Counted from the stretch's first letter, positions 1 through 13,283 are shown. The stretch is 64,000 nt of DNA from Lysinibacillus sp. FJAT-14745 (GCF_001275675.1 NZ_LITM01000005.1:308094-372093); one strand, 5' to 3'. Numbers and translations are program-made. The notes: generated from the letters alone by a model not told the origin.

Positions 1-304
1 AGACAATTTTACTAGAGTGCAATGCTGAATGGATTCAGTATGGCTCTTAGTCAAGCACATGTTTTGGTGAAGAGCCAGTTTTAAATTAAAGACTTTATTA
101 GATTAATAGTTCATCTCAGAGGTGTTAAAGAATCTTAATTTACTATAGAAGGAATTTATACGGAAGCATTTGCAATTAGCGATATTGATTTGCTCCTTCT
201 AATAATATTCGTTAGCGTGGAAATGTCTATATTGTAAAAAAAAAGAAAACAATTTATCATAAGTACAACTTCCTCTGATAAAAAATTAAAAAAGAATAGG
301 TGAA
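1..304. other. Leader region without a gene upstream of cls
   Basis: No gene is visible in this stretch. At 42-76 a 7-bp stem (GGCTCTT paired with AAGAGCC) is followed by AGTTTTAAATT and could be the end of a transcript that starts outside the window. At 24-37 there is a small hairpin (CTGAA/TTCAG). The rest is AT-rich and probably contains the cls promoter, but no pair of -35 and -10 boxes stands out enough to call. Confidence 0.4.
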
Positions 305-1843
305 ATGTTACATATGAAAAATCGCGTAGTCCAATTACTTTTTGTATTTACAATTGCAGCAATTATGCTCATCGTCTTCAATAAGTCCATCATTTCCTTA
401 TATACTTTAATCGGTATAATATGGCCTATCACACTTATAGGGATTGCCTTTGTTATTTTTATTGAAAATCGTTCCCCGCAAAGTACATTGGCTTGGTTTT
501 TAGTACTAGCCATTCTCCCTATTATTGGTGTACTTCTGTATTTACTTTTCGGAAGAAGTCGCTGGAGAAGAAAGAAACATTTACGCCGTTCTGAAGAACA
601 AAGGATGTTATTCCGAGAGATTTTAGCAGGGAAAAGTTTTAATTTAGAAACCTCTACCCCTTTAAATGAACGATCCACCTATTTGACTCAAGTTATCCAA
701 AAATTTGGTGGAGGTCCTGTTGCGAATGAGACAACAACAAAACTCTTAACAAACGGTGATGAAACATTTACTGAAATCATACAAGCAATTGAAAATGCTA
801 CACATCATATTCATATTCAATACTATATTTATCGATCAGATGAAATCGGTACAAAAATTCGAGATGCCTTAATCAGGAAGGCCAAATCTGGCGTTCTTGT
901 ACGCTTTCTTTACGATGGACTCGGCAGTAATAATTTACGAAGTAGTTTCTTACAACCAATGAAGGACGCAGGGATTGAAGTTGTCGAATTTGATTCTATT
1001 CTTTCACCTTGGCTATTAGAAACTGTAAATTATCGTAACCACCGAAAGATTGTTATTGTTGATGGGACAATTGGTTTTACAGGTGGACTCAATGTCGGGG
1101 ATGAATATCTCGGTCGTTCGAAGAAATTTCCTATTTGGCGAGATAGTCATTTAAAGATAGAAGGAAAAGCATTATATAAACTGCAGGCCATTTTCCTAGA
1201 AGATTTTCTCTATGCCACTAACAGTTTAAATGCTCATTCTTGGAATCAATTTATGGATAAAACATACTTTCCAGGTCAAGGAATTGATCAAGCAGAAGGT
1301 GCCGTACAAATCGTTGCAAGTGGGCCTAGCTCAGATGATACAAGTATTCGGAATGCTTTATTGAAAATTATGGGCTCTGCAAAAAAGTCCATTTGGATTG
1401 CCACTCCATACTTCATTCCTGATCAAGAAACATTAACATTATTACGTTTGAGTGCACTTTCCGGAGTAGATGTCCGCATTTTATATCCTGGAAAAGGGGA
1501 TAGTATCATTAGTGATCAAGCATCCCAATCATACTTTACACCGCTTCTAAAAGCGGGAGTCTCTATTTACTCTTATAAAGATGCTTTTATGCACGCTAAG
1601 ATTGTACTTGTTGATGATGAAGTTGCATCAATTGGTACAGCAAATATGGATATTCGTAGTTTTGAGCTTAATTATGAAATTATTGCAGTCCTATATGACT
1701 CTACAACGGTTCTAGATATAAAAAATGATTTTGAACAAGATTTTAAAGAATCCGTAGAAATTACATGGGAGTCATTTCAACAGCGCGGTATTCCAAAACG
1801 CATGCTTGAATCTCTTATGCGACTCATTTCTCCTCTACTGTAA
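305..1843 (+). CDS. cls: Cardiolipin synthase (phospholipase D superfamily)
   Basis: Membrane enzyme that joins two phosphatidylglycerol molecules into cardiolipin and glycerol. The 512-residue length is normal for the family. Two hydrophobic segments lie in the first 75 residues, followed by two catalytic HKD motifs: HRKIVIVDG near residue 248 and HAKIVLVDD near residue 426. Each is followed by the expected G-G/T-x-N-x-D segment (GGLNVGDEY and GTANMDIRS). The start ATG at 305 follows AGGTGA at close spacing; a second ATG at 314 is also possible. It stands alone, is transcribed away from the pyr operon, and has a hairpin with a T-run downstream (2159-2207). Several Cls paralogues are usual in Bacillaceae, so the exact paralogue is not certain. 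Confidence 0.95.
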   Translation: MLHMKNRVVQLLFVFTIAAIMLIVFNKSIISLYTLIGIIWPITLIGIAFVIFIENRSPQSTLAWFLVLAILPIIGVLLYLLFGRSRWRRKKHLRRSEEQRMLFREILAGKSFNLETSTPLNERSTYLTQVIQKFGGGPVANETTTKLLTNGDETFTEIIQAIENATHHIHIQYYIYRSDEIGTKIRDALIRKAKSGVLVRFLYDGLGSNNLRSSFLQPMKDAGIEVVEFDSILSPWLLETVNYRNHRKIVIVDGTIGFTGGLNVGDEYLGRSKKFPIWRDSHLKIEGKALYKLQAIFLEDFLYATNSLNAHSWNQFMDKTYFPGQGIDQAEGAVQIVASGPSSDDTSIRNALLKIMGSAKKSIWIATPYFIPDQETLTLLRLSALSGVDVRILYPGKGDSIISDQASQSYFTPLLKAGVSIYSYKDAFMHAKIVLVDDEVASIGTANMDIRSFELNYEIIAVLYDSTTVLDIKNDFEQDFKESVEITWESFQQRGIPKRMLESLMRLISPLL

Positions 1844-1879
1844 ATGATTAAATAAAGTATAGTTCTTGGTCAAAGCGAG

Positions 1880-2056
1880 GGGTTGATTTCCGTTCCGGCT
1901 GGGCGCTTTGTTGTTGCTGTCGCTTCGCTTTCGCACAGATAAAACATTTGCTGCCGCTACGTTAGCACTACGCTTTCGCACAGAGCAAAGCTTCCTGGGG
2001 GCGTCCGATGAGCCGCTAATCCCCAAGGAGTCGCCCAGCCTCCACTCCAATCAACC
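1880..2056 (+). repeat. Type A palindromic element, copy A1
   Basis: Starts GTTGATTTCCGTTCCGGCTG and ends with the imperfect inverse CCAGCCTCCACTCCAATCAA. Arms GTTGATT/AATCAAC and GGCTGGGCG/CGCCCAGCC pair, separated by an unpaired TCCGTTCC opposite TCCACTCC. The interior has two copies of the CGCTTTCGCACAG micro-element and the segment CTTCCTGGGGGCGTCCGATG. Upstream AGCGAGGGG matches the flank of other copies. It lies between cls and pyrE (convergent). Open frames across it are shared by all copies and are not genes. Confidence 0.85.
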
Positions 2057-2158
2057 ACTTCACATATCGTGTATCTCTTATTGCGTGATATTCTACTTTT
2101 TTAAGAAATCACCCTATCTCAAGCACTTCAACATTAGCAAAAATTCTTCTGACCTTCC

Positions 2159-2207
2159 AGACTGTAAACAAACTCGAAAAAATATTGAGTCTGTAGACGG
2201 TCTTTTT
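2159..2207 (+). terminator. Probable terminator of cls
   Basis: Imperfect hairpin from AGACTGTA to GACGGTCT with an internal ACTC/GAGT pairing, followed by TTTTTT. It sits about 315 bp past the cls stop, beyond repeat A1. Confidence 0.55.
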
Positions 2208-2235
2208 TATGACGCAATAGTTTTTCAACAAATGA

Positions 2236-2267
2236 AAGGGTTGTATGAAAAAATTCATACAACCCTT
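2236..2267 (-). terminator. Terminator of the pyr operon
   Basis: Perfect 14-bp stem AAGGGTTGTATGAA/TTCATACAACCCTT with a 4-base loop, 8 bp beyond the pyrE stop. It could act on both strands, although the T-run on the pyrE side is weak. Confidence 0.7.
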
Positions 2268-2274
2268 CGTTTAA

Positions 2275-2904
2275 TTAAAGCTCTCCTGCTTTTAATTTTC
2301 CATGCCAGTCTTTTAAGAACGGAATGTCTCCCTCTTGAATAGCGCCTGATTCATTAGCTGCTTCAATTAAATAATCGAAATTTGTTAGAGATACATATTT
2401 AATGCCTGCCTCTTCAAATGCTTGTTCAGCGCGTGGAAGGTTGTATGTGTAGACGCAAACTACGCCTAGTACCTCACAGCCAGCAGCGCGTAAGGCTTCT
2501 ACAGCTGTGATTGATGAGCCGCCTGTAGATACGATGTCTTCTACTACTACGACTTTTTGACCTGCTGCGTATTTTCCTTCGATTTGGTTGCCACGACCAT
2601 GTTCTTTTGCTTTAGAGCGTACATACACCATCGGTAATTCTAAAATATCACTTACCCAAGCTGCATGTGGAATGCCCGCTGTTGCTGTACCTGCTACGAT
2701 TTCAGTTGTAGCAAAGTTTTCTTTAATAAGAGATGATAAACCGTTTGCTAATTGCTTACGAATTACAGGGTCAGAAATTGTCAGACGTGTATCACAGTAG
2801 ATTGGGGATTTAATGCCTGATGCCCATGTGAATAGTTCTGTTGGATTTAATTCTACTGCGCCTACTTTTAACATAGCGTGTGCGATTTCATTTTGTAATG
2901 TCAT
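2275..2904 (-). CDS. pyrE: Orotate phosphoribosyltransferase
   Basis: Transfers phosphoribose from PRPP to orotate to give OMP, the fifth step of UMP synthesis. The 209-residue protein has the PRPP-binding loop VVVVEDIVSTGGSS near residue 115 and the KEHGRGNQIEG catalytic loop (near residue 98) typical of OPRTases. The ATG at 2904 is chosen because GGGAGGC lies just upstream and MTLQNEIA matches family starts; an in-frame start at 2919 has no better site. It is the last gene of the pyr operon, 2 bp after pyrF, and is followed by a strong hairpin. Confidence 0.97.
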   Translation of the reverse strand: MTLQNEIAHAMLKVGAVELNPTELFTWASGIKSPIYCDTRLTISDPVIRKQLANGLSSLIKENFATTEIVAGTATAGIPHAAWVSDILELPMVYVRSKAKEHGRGNQIEGKYAAGQKVVVVEDIVSTGGSSITAVEALRAAGCEVLGVVCVYTYNLPRAEQAFEEAGIKYVSLTNFDYLIEAANESGAIQEGDIPFLKDWHGKLKAGEL

Positions 2905-2906
2905 TG

Positions 2907-3610
2907 TTATGCCTCCCATAATTCACTTACGATTTTATATGCTGCTACTGGATCTTGTGCACCTGTAACGGCACGTCCAACGACGATTAACGAAGAACCG
3001 TCACGTTTTGCGCCATCTGGTGTTGCAATGCGTTTTTGGTCGTGTGCGTCGCCACCTGCTAATCGGATACCAGGTGTCACGCGTAAGAAATCTTCTCCAC
3101 ATACTTCAGCAATTGCTTTTGCCTCATGTACGGAGCAGACAACTCCATTTAAACCAGCTTGTTTTGTTAAGCTTGCGTAATGTAAGACAGATTCTTGTAA
3201 AGATAAAGCAATTTTTTGCTCTGCCTGCATTTGCTCTTCTGTTGTTGAAGTCAATTGTGTTACGGCAATTAATGCCGCACGTTCACGCCCTGCAGGAGTA
3301 CCCGCTTCAAGTCCCTCAAGTGCAGCCTCCATCATTGGACGACCACCTGCCGCATGAACGTTGACTAAATCTACTCCTAGTTTCGCTAGACCTTTCATTG
3401 CAGAGCCAACTGTATTAGGAATATCGTGTAACTTTAAATCAAGGAAAATATCATGGCCTAGATCTTTAACCTTGCGTACAATATCCGGCCCTTCTTGCAT
3501 ATATAATTCCATACCAATTTTCACGAAAAGAGGCTCATTAAAATGCTTTAGAAATTTAAATACTTCTGCTTCACCAGGAAAATCTAGTGCAAGTATTGGT
3601 TTTGTATTCA

Positions 3611-3611
<1 letters not shown>
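2907..3611 (-). CDS. pyrF: Orotidine 5'-phosphate decarboxylase
   Basis: Decarboxylates OMP to UMP, the last step of the pathway. The 234-residue single-domain TIM barrel begins MNTKPILALDF, where the Asp binds the substrate. It carries the signature DLKLHDIPNTV near residue 58, which supplies the catalytic Lys and Asp residues. The C-terminal VVGRAVTGA segment is the phosphate-binding end. Its ATG overlaps the pyrD stop (TAATG), so translation is probably coupled. It lies between pyrD and pyrE, as in B. subtilis. Confidence 0.97.
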
Positions 3612-5292
<1,681 letters not shown>

Positions 5293-5293
5293 A

Positions 5294-8200
5294 TTAGTGT
5301 ACTACCTCCGCTTTTGGCATTTGTTCTGCTGTAAATGTCATTGATTCAATAACTCGGACCATCGCTTCTGCTGTGTCTAATGAAGTTAAGCAAGGTACGC
5401 CGTTTTCAACTGACTCACGACGGATTCGGAAGCCATCACGTGCCGGTTGCTTGCCTTTTGTTAATGTGTTGACAACAAGCTGTGCCTCACCGTTTTGAAT
5501 TAAATCGATTAATGTTTGACCTTTTGCACCGATTTTGCCAACTACATCTGTGCGTACACCTGCTTCTTCAAATGCTTTAGCTGTACCTTCAGTAGCAACA
5601 ATACGATAGCCTACTGTTGAGAAGCGTTTTGCTAGTGCAATTGCTTCCTCTTTATCTTTATCGGATACTGTGAACAATACTGTGCCTTCTGTACGAATTT
5701 CCATACCTGCTGCAACTAAGCCTTTGTAAAGTGCTTTTTCTAATGTTGCATCTTTCCCCATTACTTCACCTGTTGATTTCATTTCAGGTCCTAAAGTAAT
5801 GTCCACACGACGTAATTTAGCAAATGAGAATACTGGCACTTTTACGAAGACACCTTTTTGCTCAGCTGCTAAGCCTGTTGGATAGCCTTGTTCTACGATT
5901 GATTTACCAAGAATCGCTTTCGTTGCAATATTCGCCATCGGAATGTTTGTAATTTTACTTAAGAATGGTACTGTACGAGATGAACGTGGGTTAACCTCGA
6001 TCACGTATACTTCGCCTTGTGAAATTACATACTGAATGTTCATTAAGCCTACGATGCCAAGACCTTTTGCAAGGCGAGTTGTATAATCCACTAACGTATC
6101 TTTTTGCGTTTGCGTTAATTTTTGTGGAGGGTATACAGAGATCGAGTCACCAGAGTGAACCCCTGCACGTTCGATATGCTCCATAATACCTGGGATTAAT
6201 ACATTTTCACCGTCACAAATGGCATCTACTTCAATTTCTTGACCAGTTAAGTAGCGGTCTACTAATACTGGGTGATCAGGAGATGCTTCTACTGCATTTT
6301 CCATATAGTGTTTTAGTTCATCTTGATTGTAGACGATTTCCATCGCACGTCCACCTAGTACGTATGAAGGACGAACTAGTACAGGGAAGCCTAGACGTTC
6401 ACTAATAGCAAGTGCTTCCTCCGTCGATACAGCTGTTTGACCTAGTGGCTGTGGAATGTTCAAGTCGCGTAATGCTTGCTCGAATTTATCTCGGTTTTCT
6501 GCACGGTCGATATCTTCAAGTGTTGTACCTAGAATTTTCACGCCATTGGCAGCTAATTTATCAGCTAGATTAATAGCTGTTTGACCACCGAATTGTACAA
6601 CTACTCCAATTGGTTGCTCCAGGTCGATAATATGCATAACGTCTTCGATTGTTAATGGCTCGAAGTATAATTTATCTGAAATCGAGAAGTCAGTGGATAC
6701 TGTTTCTGGATTCGAGTTAATAATAATCGCTTCGTAGCCCGCTTCTTGAATTGCCCATACTGAGTGTACTGTTGCATAGTCGAATTCAACCCCTTGACCA
6801 ATGCGGATTGGACCAGAACCAAGTACAACTACTGACGGCTTATCTGATTTAATTGATTCGTTTTCATCTTCATATGTGCCATAGAAGTATGGTGTTTCAG
6901 ATTCAAACTCAGCTGCACATGTATCAACCATTTTATATACCGGGATAATGCCATTTTCTTTACGGTATGCATATACTTCTTCTGGTGTTGTTTCCCAAAG
7001 CTCGGCAACTTTCTTATCTGCAAAGCCTAGACGTTTTGCTGTACGTAATACATCTTTATTGTTTTTATTGTCAGCAAGTGTTTGCTCCATATCTACGATG
7101 TTTTTAAATTTATTTAAGAAGAATAAGTCAATTGCAGACCATTCATGGATTTGCTCAATTGTTACACCGCGACGAAGTGCTTCACCGATGAAGAATAGAC
7201 GCTCGTCACCTGCTTTGCGAATACGTTTTTCAATCCAAGAATCAGTGTTTTCTTCGGCATGTTTCAGCTCTAAGTGAACTTGGCCTGTTTCAAGAGAGCG
7301 TACTGCTTTTAGCATAGCTTCTTCAAATGTACGCCCAAGTGCCATTACTTCACCAGTCGCTTTCATTTGTGTACCAAGATTACGCTTTGCTGATTCGAAT
7401 TTATCGAATGGCCAGCGTGGAATTTTCGCCACAATGTAGTCTAGAGCTGGCTCGAAGCAAGCATATGTTGAACCTGTTACAGGGTTTTTGATTTCATCTA
7501 ATGTTAAACCAACTGCGATTTTTGCTGCTAGCTTTGCAATTGGATAGCCTGTTGCTTTTGACGCTAACGCTGATGAACGTGATACACGAGGGTTTACTTC
7601 GATCACATAATAATTGAAGCTATATGGATCAAGGGCTAATTGTACGTTACAGCCACCTTCGATTTTCAGTGCACGGATAATATCTAGAGAGATATTACGT
7701 AGCATTTGGTTTTCACGGTCTGATAGTGTTTGTGTAGGTGCCACTACGATAGAGTCACCTGTATGAATCCCAACTGGGTCAACGTTTTCCATGTTACATA
7801 CAACGATCGCGTTGTCAGCAGCATCGCGCATTACTTCATATTCAATTTCTTTATAACCAGCGATTGATTTTTCTAGTAAACATTGTGTTACTGGTGAATA
7901 TTTTAGACCAGATGTCACAATTTCCTCTAGATCTTGATCGTTGTAGCAAATACCGCCGCCTGTACCGCCAAGTGTGAAGGCAGGACGAACGATTACTGGG
8001 TAGCCAATTTTCGCTACAAAGTTTTTCGCTTCGTCTAAGTTATGAATAATATCTGATTCAGGTACTGGAGCACCTAGCTCATACATTAAGTTACGGAATA
8101 GATCGCGGTCTTCCGCTTTATGGATCGCTTCTAATTTTGTACCAAGAATTTCAATATCAAGCTCATCTAGAATGCCTGATTTATCTAATTCAATGGCCAT

Positions 8201-8491
8201 ATTTAAACCAGTTTGACCACCAAGTGTTGGTAGGATGGCATCTGGACGTTCTTTACGTAGAATTCGTGATACAAACTCAAGTGTAATTGGCTCAATATAT
8301 ACTTTGTCGGCAATTTCTGTATCTGTCATAATTGTCGCAGGGTTTGAGTTTATTAAAATAACGCGATAGCCTTCTTCTTTTAGTGAAAGACAAGCTTGTG
8401 TTCCTGCGTAGTCAAATTCTGCTGCTTGTCCGATTACGATTGGACCTGATCCGATTACTAAAATAGTTTCAATATCTGTACGTTTAGGCAT
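5294..8491 (-). CDS. carB: Carbamoyl phosphate synthase large subunit
   Basis: Makes carbamoyl phosphate from bicarbonate, ATP and ammonia supplied by CarA. The 1065 residues show the usual tandem layout. Two halves each begin with a G-S-G-P nucleotide-fold motif ([20 protein letters not shown] near residue 10 and [20 protein letters not shown] near residue 554) followed by an ATP-grasp domain. A C-terminal MGS-like allosteric domain starts around residue 930. It overlaps carA by 8 bp. As part of a PyrR-controlled operon this is the pyrimidine-specific enzyme (PyrAB in B. subtilis). Confidence 0.97.
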   Translation of the reverse strand: MPKRTDIETILVIGSGPIVIGQAAEFDYAGTQACLSLKEEGYRVILINSNPATIMTDTEIADKVYIEPITLEFVSRILRKERPDAILPTLGGQTGLNMAIELDKSGILDELDIEILGTKLEAIHKAEDRDLFRNLMYELGAPVPESDIIHNLDEAKNFVAKIGYPVIVRPAFTLGGTGGGICYNDQDLEEIVTSGLKYSPVTQCLLEKSIAGYKEIEYEVMRDAADNAIVVCNMENVDPVGIHTGDSIVVAPTQTLSDRENQMLRNISLDIIRALKIEGGCNVQLALDPYSFNYYVIEVNPRVSRSSALASKATGYPIAKLAAKIAVGLTLDEIKNPVTGSTYACFEPALDYIVAKIPRWPFDKFESAKRNLGTQMKATGEVMALGRTFEEAMLKAVRSLETGQVHLELKHAEENTDSWIEKRIRKAGDERLFFIGEALRRGVTIEQIHEWSAIDLFFLNKFKNIVDMEQTLADNKNNKDVLRTAKRLGFADKKVAELWETTPEEVYAYRKENGIIPVYKMVDTCAAEFESETPYFYGTYEDENESIKSDKPSVVVLGSGPIRIGQGVEFDYATVHSVWAIQEAGYEAIIINSNPETVSTDFSISDKLYFEPLTIEDVMHIIDLEQPIGVVVQFGGQTAINLADKLAANGVKILGTTLEDIDRAENRDKFEQALRDLNIPQPLGQTAVSTEEALAISERLGFPVLVRPSYVLGGRAMEIVYNQDELKHYMENAVEASPDHPVLVDRYLTGQEIEVDAICDGENVLIPGIMEHIERAGVHSGDSISVYPPQKLTQTQKDTLVDYTTRLAKGLGIVGLMNIQYVISQGEVYVIEVNPRSSRTVPFLSKITNIPMANIATKAILGKSIVEQGYPTGLAAEQKGVFVKVPVFSFAKLRRVDITLGPEMKSTGEVMGKDATLEKALYKGLVAAGMEIRTEGTVLFTVSDKDKEEAIALAKRFSTVGYRIVATEGTAKAFEEAGVRTDVVGKIGAKGQTLIDLIQNGEAQLVVNTLTKGKQPARDGFRIRRESVENGVPCLTSLDTAEAMVRVIESMTFTAEQMPKAEVVH

Positions 8492-9584
8492 GTTGTTTCC
8501 CCTTCCCTGCTTCTACTTCCATCATTTCGATAAATTCATCAAATAGGTGATTTGAATCCTCTGGACCTGGTGATGCTTCTGGGTGATATTGCACTGTGAA
8601 GATTGGATATTTCTTATGGCGTACACCTTCACAAGTACCGTCATTTAATGCGATATGTGTTAATTCTAAATCTGTATCTTTTAATGAATCGATGTCGACT
8701 GCGTAACCATGATTTTGAGATGTTAAATCAGTACGGCCAGTACGTAAATCTTTTACTGGATGGTTACCACCACGGTGACCGAATGGTAATTTGAAGCTTC
8801 GCGCACCGCATGCTAGTGAGAAGATTTGGTGGCCTAAGCAAATACCGAACATCGGCACTTTTCCGATTAAATTGCGTACTGTTTCAATACCCTCTTGCAC
8901 ATCTTCAGGGTTACCCGGGCCATTCGAAAGCATGATGCCATCTGGATGCCAAGCTAAAATTTCTGCTGCTGAAGTATTGTAAGGTACAACTAGTACATCA
9001 CAATCACGTTTGTTTAACTCACGAAGAATACCATGTTTCATACCGAAGTCTATTAATACTACGCGTTTGCCACGACCTGGTGATGGATAAGCTGCTTTCG
9101 GTGATACTTCATGTACATGGTTTGTAATTGCTGGTGTTGCCTGTAATTTTGCCACGATTTCATCCACATTCACTTCTTCATCAGCCGCTGTTAACATAGC
9201 TTTTACAGACCCTTTGCTACGAATAATACGTGTTAATTTTCGTGTATCGATCCCTTCAATACCTGGGATATCCTTTGAAGTTAAGTACTCATCTACCGTT
9301 AAATCACAACGGAAGTTTGAAGGTGTTTTTGCTAATTCACGAACTACAAATCCACGAATTGCAGGTGTGATCGATTCAAAATCATCACGGTTAATACCGT
9401 AATTACCGATTAAAGGGTAAGTTAACGTTACGATTTGTCCGTAGAATGAAGGATCTGAAATAGTTTCCTGATAACCTGTCATCCCTGTTGTGAATACAAC
9501 CTCACCTTGTGAAGCTCGCTCACTACCGAACGCTGTACCTGTAAATACTGTGCCATCTTCTAAAATAAGTAAACGTTTTTTCAT
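8484..9584 (-). CDS. carA: Carbamoyl phosphate synthase small subunit (glutaminase)
   Basis: Class I glutamine amidotransferase that hydrolyses glutamine and channels ammonia to CarB. The 366-residue protein has the N-terminal CPSase small-chain domain ([14 protein letters not shown] near residue 39). Its GATase domain has the nucleophile in [16 protein letters not shown] (near residue 245) and the His-Glu pair in [10 protein letters not shown] (near residue 332). The start overlaps the pyrC stop (TAATG). Confidence 0.97.
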   Translation of the reverse strand: MKKRLLILEDGTVFTGTAFGSERASQGEVVFTTGMTGYQETISDPSFYGQIVTLTYPLIGNYGINRDDFESITPAIRGFVVRELAKTPSNFRCDLTVDEYLTSKDIPGIEGIDTRKLTRIIRSKGSVKAMLTAADEEVNVDEIVAKLQATPAITNHVHEVSPKAAYPSPGRGKRVVLIDFGMKHGILRELNKRDCDVLVVPYNTSAAEILAWHPDGIMLSNGPGNPEDVQEGIETVRNLIGKVPMFGICLGHQIFSLACGARSFKLPFGHRGGNHPVKDLRTGRTDLTSQNHGYAVDIDSLKDTDLELTHIALNDGTCEGVRHKKYPIFTVQYHPEASPGPEDSNHLFDEFIEMMEVEAGKGKQHA

Positions 9585-10861
9585 TACTCTGCCTCCTGGT
9601 ATACGATATTGCCTTCAAAAATTGTAAGGACTGGCCATCCTTTTGCAGCCCAACCATTGAATGGTGTATTGCGTCCTTTTGATACAAAACCTTCTGCATC
9701 AATTGTTTGTTCTTTATTTAAATCAATTAAAATCATATCTGCTGAAGCGCCAACTTCTAATGTGCCATATGGTAAATCAAAAATTTGAGCTGCCTTTACA
9801 GACATCCAATCAATCAACTGTTTTAACGTCCATTTCCCTGTTTCTACAAACTGTGTGTAAAGTAGTGGGAAGGCTGTTTCAAAGCCTACAATGCCAAACG
9901 GTGCGCCTACCATGCCACAGCATTTTTCTTCTACTGTATGTGGAGCGTGATCTGTAGCGATACAATCGATTGTGCCATCCATCATAGCTGCGTGAAGTGA
10001 ATCTTTATCATCTATAGCGCGTAATGGTGGGTTCATTTTCCAGTTTGCATCATCTGATGGAATATCCATTTCTTCAAGTAATAAATGATGCGGACAAACT
10101 TCTGCAGTGACACGAATGCCTGCTGCTTTAGCGTCTCGTACTGCACGTACAGATTCCTTCGTTGATACGTGACAAACGTGGTAGCGTGCGCCAGCAGCTT
10201 CTGCTAATAGAACATCACGTGCAATTTGAACAGATTCGCAAATGGATGGAATTCCCGGTAAGCCAAGCTCTTTATTACGCTTCCCTTCATGCATCACACC
10301 GTCGTAAATTAATGAGTTGTCTTCACAGTGTGCGACAACTACCATATCGTGTTGTGCTGCATCCTTCATTTGCTCATACATTGTTGATGCAAGCTGGATC
10401 CCAACACCATCATCTGAAAATGCAACAGCTCCATGTGCTTTTAATTCTTCAATACTTGTGCGAACCTCACCTGAGATGTCCTTTGTTAATGAGCCGTATG
10501 GAAGTACTCGAATAACTGCACTTTCTTTAATAAGACCGTTAATCAACTGCATATTTTCTACTGAATCTGGCACTGGTTTTGTATTTGGCATCGCACAAAT
10601 TGTTGTGAAGCCGCCTTTTGCTGCTGATGCTGAACCTGTAGCAATTGTTTCTTTATGTTCAAAGCCCGGCTCACGTAAATGCGTGTGTACATCGACAAAG
10701 CCTGGTGCAACAACTAAACCATTTCCTTCAATAATTTCTGCGTCTGTAATATTTACGTTTTGACCTATTGCAGTAATTTTACCGTCTGCCATAGCGATAT
10801 TGACTGTTTGTAGCTCGCCTTGTTCATTAAGCATTTGTACATTTTGAAGAACCTTTGTCAT
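9584..10861 (-). CDS. pyrC: Dihydroorotase, class I
   Basis: Zinc amidohydrolase that cyclises carbamoyl aspartate to dihydroorotate. The 425-residue length and the motif [16 protein letters not shown] (near residue 57) are typical of the class I Bacillus-type enzyme. The second signature [12 protein letters not shown] (near residue 300) contains the catalytic Asp. It follows pyrB by 1 bp and overlaps carA, so it is tightly coupled within the operon. Confidence 0.97.
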   Translation of the reverse strand: MTKVLQNVQMLNEQGELQTVNIAMADGKITAIGQNVNITDAEIIEGNGLVVAPGFVDVHTHLREPGFEHKETIATGSASAAKGGFTTICAMPNTKPVPDSVENMQLINGLIKESAVIRVLPYGSLTKDISGEVRTSIEELKAHGAVAFSDDGVGIQLASTMYEQMKDAAQHDMVVVAHCEDNSLIYDGVMHEGKRNKELGLPGIPSICESVQIARDVLLAEAAGARYHVCHVSTKESVRAVRDAKAAGIRVTAEVCPHHLLLEEMDIPSDDANWKMNPPLRAIDDKDSLHAAMMDGTIDCIATDHAPHTVEEKCCGMVGAPFGIVGFETAFPLLYTQFVETGKWTLKQLIDWMSVKAAQIFDLPYGTLEVGASADMILIDLNKEQTIDAEGFVSKGRNTPFNGWAAKGWPVLTIFEGNIVYQEAE

Positions 10862-10862
10862 G

Positions 10863-11744
10863 TTATTCTCTCCCCTTTAAAATTGTTTCAACAATAGCCA
10901 TTCGTGTATAAACACCATTTCGAACCTGCTCGAAAATTCGAGAACGCTCGCATTCTACTAGCTCTGAAGCAATTTCTACATCACGATTGACCGGTGCTGG
11001 ATGCATAATAATTGCCTTTTCCTTCATTTGTTTCTCACGTTCAATTGTTAAACCGTACTCATTATGATAGCTCTCTTTTGAGAAGCTTTTATTAACCTTA
11101 TGACGTTCATGCTGCACACGAAGTAACATAATCACATCGCTTATTTCGATTAAATCATCCCAAGAATGATGCGCTTCGAAATTGCCTGCCCACTCTTCTG
11201 GACAAAGGAAATGAACATTTGCCCCTAAGCGCTGTAACGCTAAGGCATTCGATTTCGCTACACGGCTATGGCTTATATCTCCAGCGATTGTCACATTCAA
11301 CCCTTCAAAAGAACCAAACTCTTTTCTAATTGTATAAAGATCTAATAATGATTGAGACGGATGCTGACCAGTGCCGTCACCTCCGTTAATAATTGACACA
11401 TTGATGCCTTCAAGTAGTTCATTGTAATATGCATCTTCCTTTGCGCGAATGACTACTGCGTCCATACCAATCATTTCTAACGTCTTTACCGTATCGTACA
11501 ATGTCTCTCCTTTAGTGACGCTTGAAAAGCTAGCATCAAATGGGATCACGATACAGCCAACTTTACGCTCTGCCATTTCAAAGCTTGTTTTCGTGCGCGT
11601 ACTTGGTTCGAAAAATAAATTTGCAACGTTGTATGGGCGAGATAATGATGATGCTTCACCATTCTCAAACGCTTGCGCACGATCTAGAATGTGGTTAATT
11701 TCTTCAATTGTTAAATGTTCCATTGATAATAAGTTCTTCATCAT
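10863..11744 (-). CDS. pyrB: Aspartate carbamoyltransferase catalytic subunit
   Basis: Condenses carbamoyl phosphate with aspartate, the committed step. The 293 residues include the carbamoyl-phosphate-binding motif [18 protein letters not shown] (near residue 46) and the HPSQSLLD segment (near residue 127). There is no pyrI regulatory subunit, as is usual in Bacillaceae, so control is by PyrR attenuation in the leader at 11815-11935. Two adjacent ATGs follow GGAGGCAC; the first, at 11744, is used. Confidence 0.97.
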   Translation of the reverse strand: MMKNLLSMEHLTIEEINHILDRAQAFENGEASSLSRPYNVANLFFEPSTRTKTSFEMAERKVGCIVIPFDASFSSVTKGETLYDTVKTLEMIGMDAVVIRAKEDAYYNELLEGINVSIINGGDGTGQHPSQSLLDLYTIRKEFGSFEGLNVTIAGDISHSRVAKSNALALQRLGANVHFLCPEEWAGNFEAHHSWDDLIEISDVIMLLRVQHERHKVNKSFSKESYHNEYGLTIEREKQMKEKAIIMHPAPVNRDVEIASELVECERSRIFEQVRNGVYTRMAIVETILKGRE

Positions 11745-11814
11745 GTGCCTCCATTAGATTGTGTTTCATGAACGTCTATGTATAAACGTTCCGTATTCAG
11801 TAAGCTGAATATAG

Positions 11815-11935
11815 TAAAAGCCCCGCTGATGTCATCAACGAGGCATAAGGAGGCGTGACAAACTAGAGCAGAACATATTCCTACGTTTAGCTTGTCTACA
11901 ACTTCCCTTTTTTTGCCTCTCTGGACAATTCATTA
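11815..11935 (-). promoter_or_regulatory. PyrR-dependent attenuator between pyrP and pyrB
   Basis: Read on the minus strand, the PyrR binding loop TTGTCCAGAGAGGC occurs at 11915-11927. It is followed about 70 bases later by a terminator stem GCCTCGTTGAT/ATCAGCGGGGC (11820-11844) and CTTTTA. This is the established B. subtilis arrangement: UMP- or UTP-loaded PyrR stabilises the anti-antiterminator and transcription stops before pyrB. Confidence 0.9.
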
Positions 11936-11954
11936 AAAGGTACTGCTTATTTAA

Positions 11955-13283
11955 TTAATCTTCTAAAACTTCTTTCTCTCTACCTGGTAATACTAAGTTT
12001 AAAATTACACCTATAATTGCTGCTAATGCCATACCTTCAAGGGCAAATGACTCAGAGAATCTAAGTGCAGCTCCGCCTATTCCTACTACTAAGATTACAG
12101 ATGCAATAACCATGTTTCGATTATTCCCAAAGTCTACTTTGTTTTCAACTAGCATACGTAAACCACTAGACGCGATAATACCAAATAATAAGATTGAAAT
12201 ACCACCAAGAACTGCAGTTGGGATTGTTGAAATTAATGCCATGGCTTTCCCAAAGAACGACACGACAATCGCAATGACTGCTGCTCCCATGATAACATAC
12301 ACGGAATAGACACGTGTGATTGCTAAAACACCTATATTTTCACCGTATGTTGTTTTCGGTGGTCCGCCGATTAAAGCACTCAGTAATGTCCCTAAACCAT
12401 CCCCTAAAATTGAGCGGTGAAGGCCTGGATCTTTCACATAATTTCGATTTACTACTTTCCCTAAAACTAATTGGTGGCCAATATGTTCTGAAATCGTTAC
12501 GATGACGATTGGTACCATCGCAAGTAAAATTTTAGCTGTAATATTGAATTCGTAGTCCACACCTGGAATCAAGAAGTCCGGTGCAGCGAAAAATGATGCT
12601 TCTTTTACTGGCGTGAAATCAACGATTCCAATAAACACTGAGTAGATATATCCAACAATTAGACCCATCAGAATAGGCATAGCACTTAAAATATTTTTAA
12701 AGTATACCGTAAATATAATCGCTGCTAATAACGTGACTAAAGCTGCTGAAAAATGTAATCCACTGTATTGAGATACTGTTTCAACAACTCCTGTTGTCTC
12801 ATTCACCTGTTCTACATTTATATTCATTGCCATATTTACTGCTGTACTTGACAGTCCTAAACCAATTACGATAATAACGGGTGCCACAACAATTGGTGGT
12901 AGCAAACGCATTAACCATTTATAGCCTGTTTTCCAAATGATTAAAGACACAATTCCGTAAACTAGACCGACTGCTAGTGCCCCAATCATAGCATTCCCCG
13001 GATTCACACTAGCTTTATTTGCATCTAATCCATTCGCTGCGATTAGAATTGGTGAGATGAAAGCAAATGATGAACCTAGATATGCTGGTACTTTAAACTG
13101 TGTTACTAATAAGAAAACAAGTGTTGCAATCCCACTCGTTAAAAGGGCGATTGCCGGACTAAGACCTACCAGTTGAGGGACTAAGATCGTTGACCCAAAC
13201 ATGGCAAACATGTGTTGGAAACTTAATGTCACTAGTTGGACTGGAGTCGGTTTATCCTGTATATCTAATACTGCATTTGACAT
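11955..13283 (-). CDS. pyrP: Uracil permease (NCS2 family)
   Basis: Proton-coupled uracil importer in the cytoplasmic membrane. The 442-residue protein has about 12-14 hydrophobic segments. It has the family pattern QHMFAMFGSTILVP at residues 28-41 and a substrate-site Glu region near residue 266 (VTISEHIGHQLVLGKVVN). The N-terminus MSNAVLDIQDKPTP resembles B. subtilis PyrP. It lies between pyrR and the second attenuator, 24 bp after pyrR with no attenuator between them. That differs from B. subtilis. Confidence 0.95.
   Translation of the reverse strand: MSNAVLDIQDKPTPVQLVTLSFQHMFAMFGSTILVPQLVGLSPAIALLTSGIATLVFLLVTQFKVPAYLGSSFAFISPILIAANGLDANKASVNPGNAMIGALAVGLVYGIVSLIIWKTGYKWLMRLLPPIVVAPVIIVIGLGLSSTAVNMAMNINVEQVNETTGVVETVSQYSGLHFSAALVTLLAAIIFTVYFKNILSAMPILMGLIVGYIYSVFIGIVDFTPVKEASFFAAPDFLIPGVDYEFNITAKILLAMVPIVIVTISEHIGHQLVLGKVVNRNYVKDPGLHRSILGDGLGTLLSALIGGPPKTTYGENIGVLAITRVYSVYVIMGAAVIAIVVSFFGKAMALISTIPTAVLGGISILLFGIIASSGLRMLVENKVDFGNNRNMVIASVILVVGIGGAALRFSESFALEGMALAAIIGVILNLVLPGREKEVLED

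Noticed and set aside
1-304. tRNA, rRNA or riboswitch at the window start
   Set aside because: No tRNA fold, no 16S/23S signature and no known riboswitch core; only small hairpins are seen.
1908-2342. 144-codon forward frame downstream of cls
   Set aside because: Starts in repeat A1, then crosses the cls terminator and pyr terminator and ends inside pyrE antisense.
6829-7277. Frames antisense to or inside carB
   Set aside because: Shadows of a conserved gene; no start signals.
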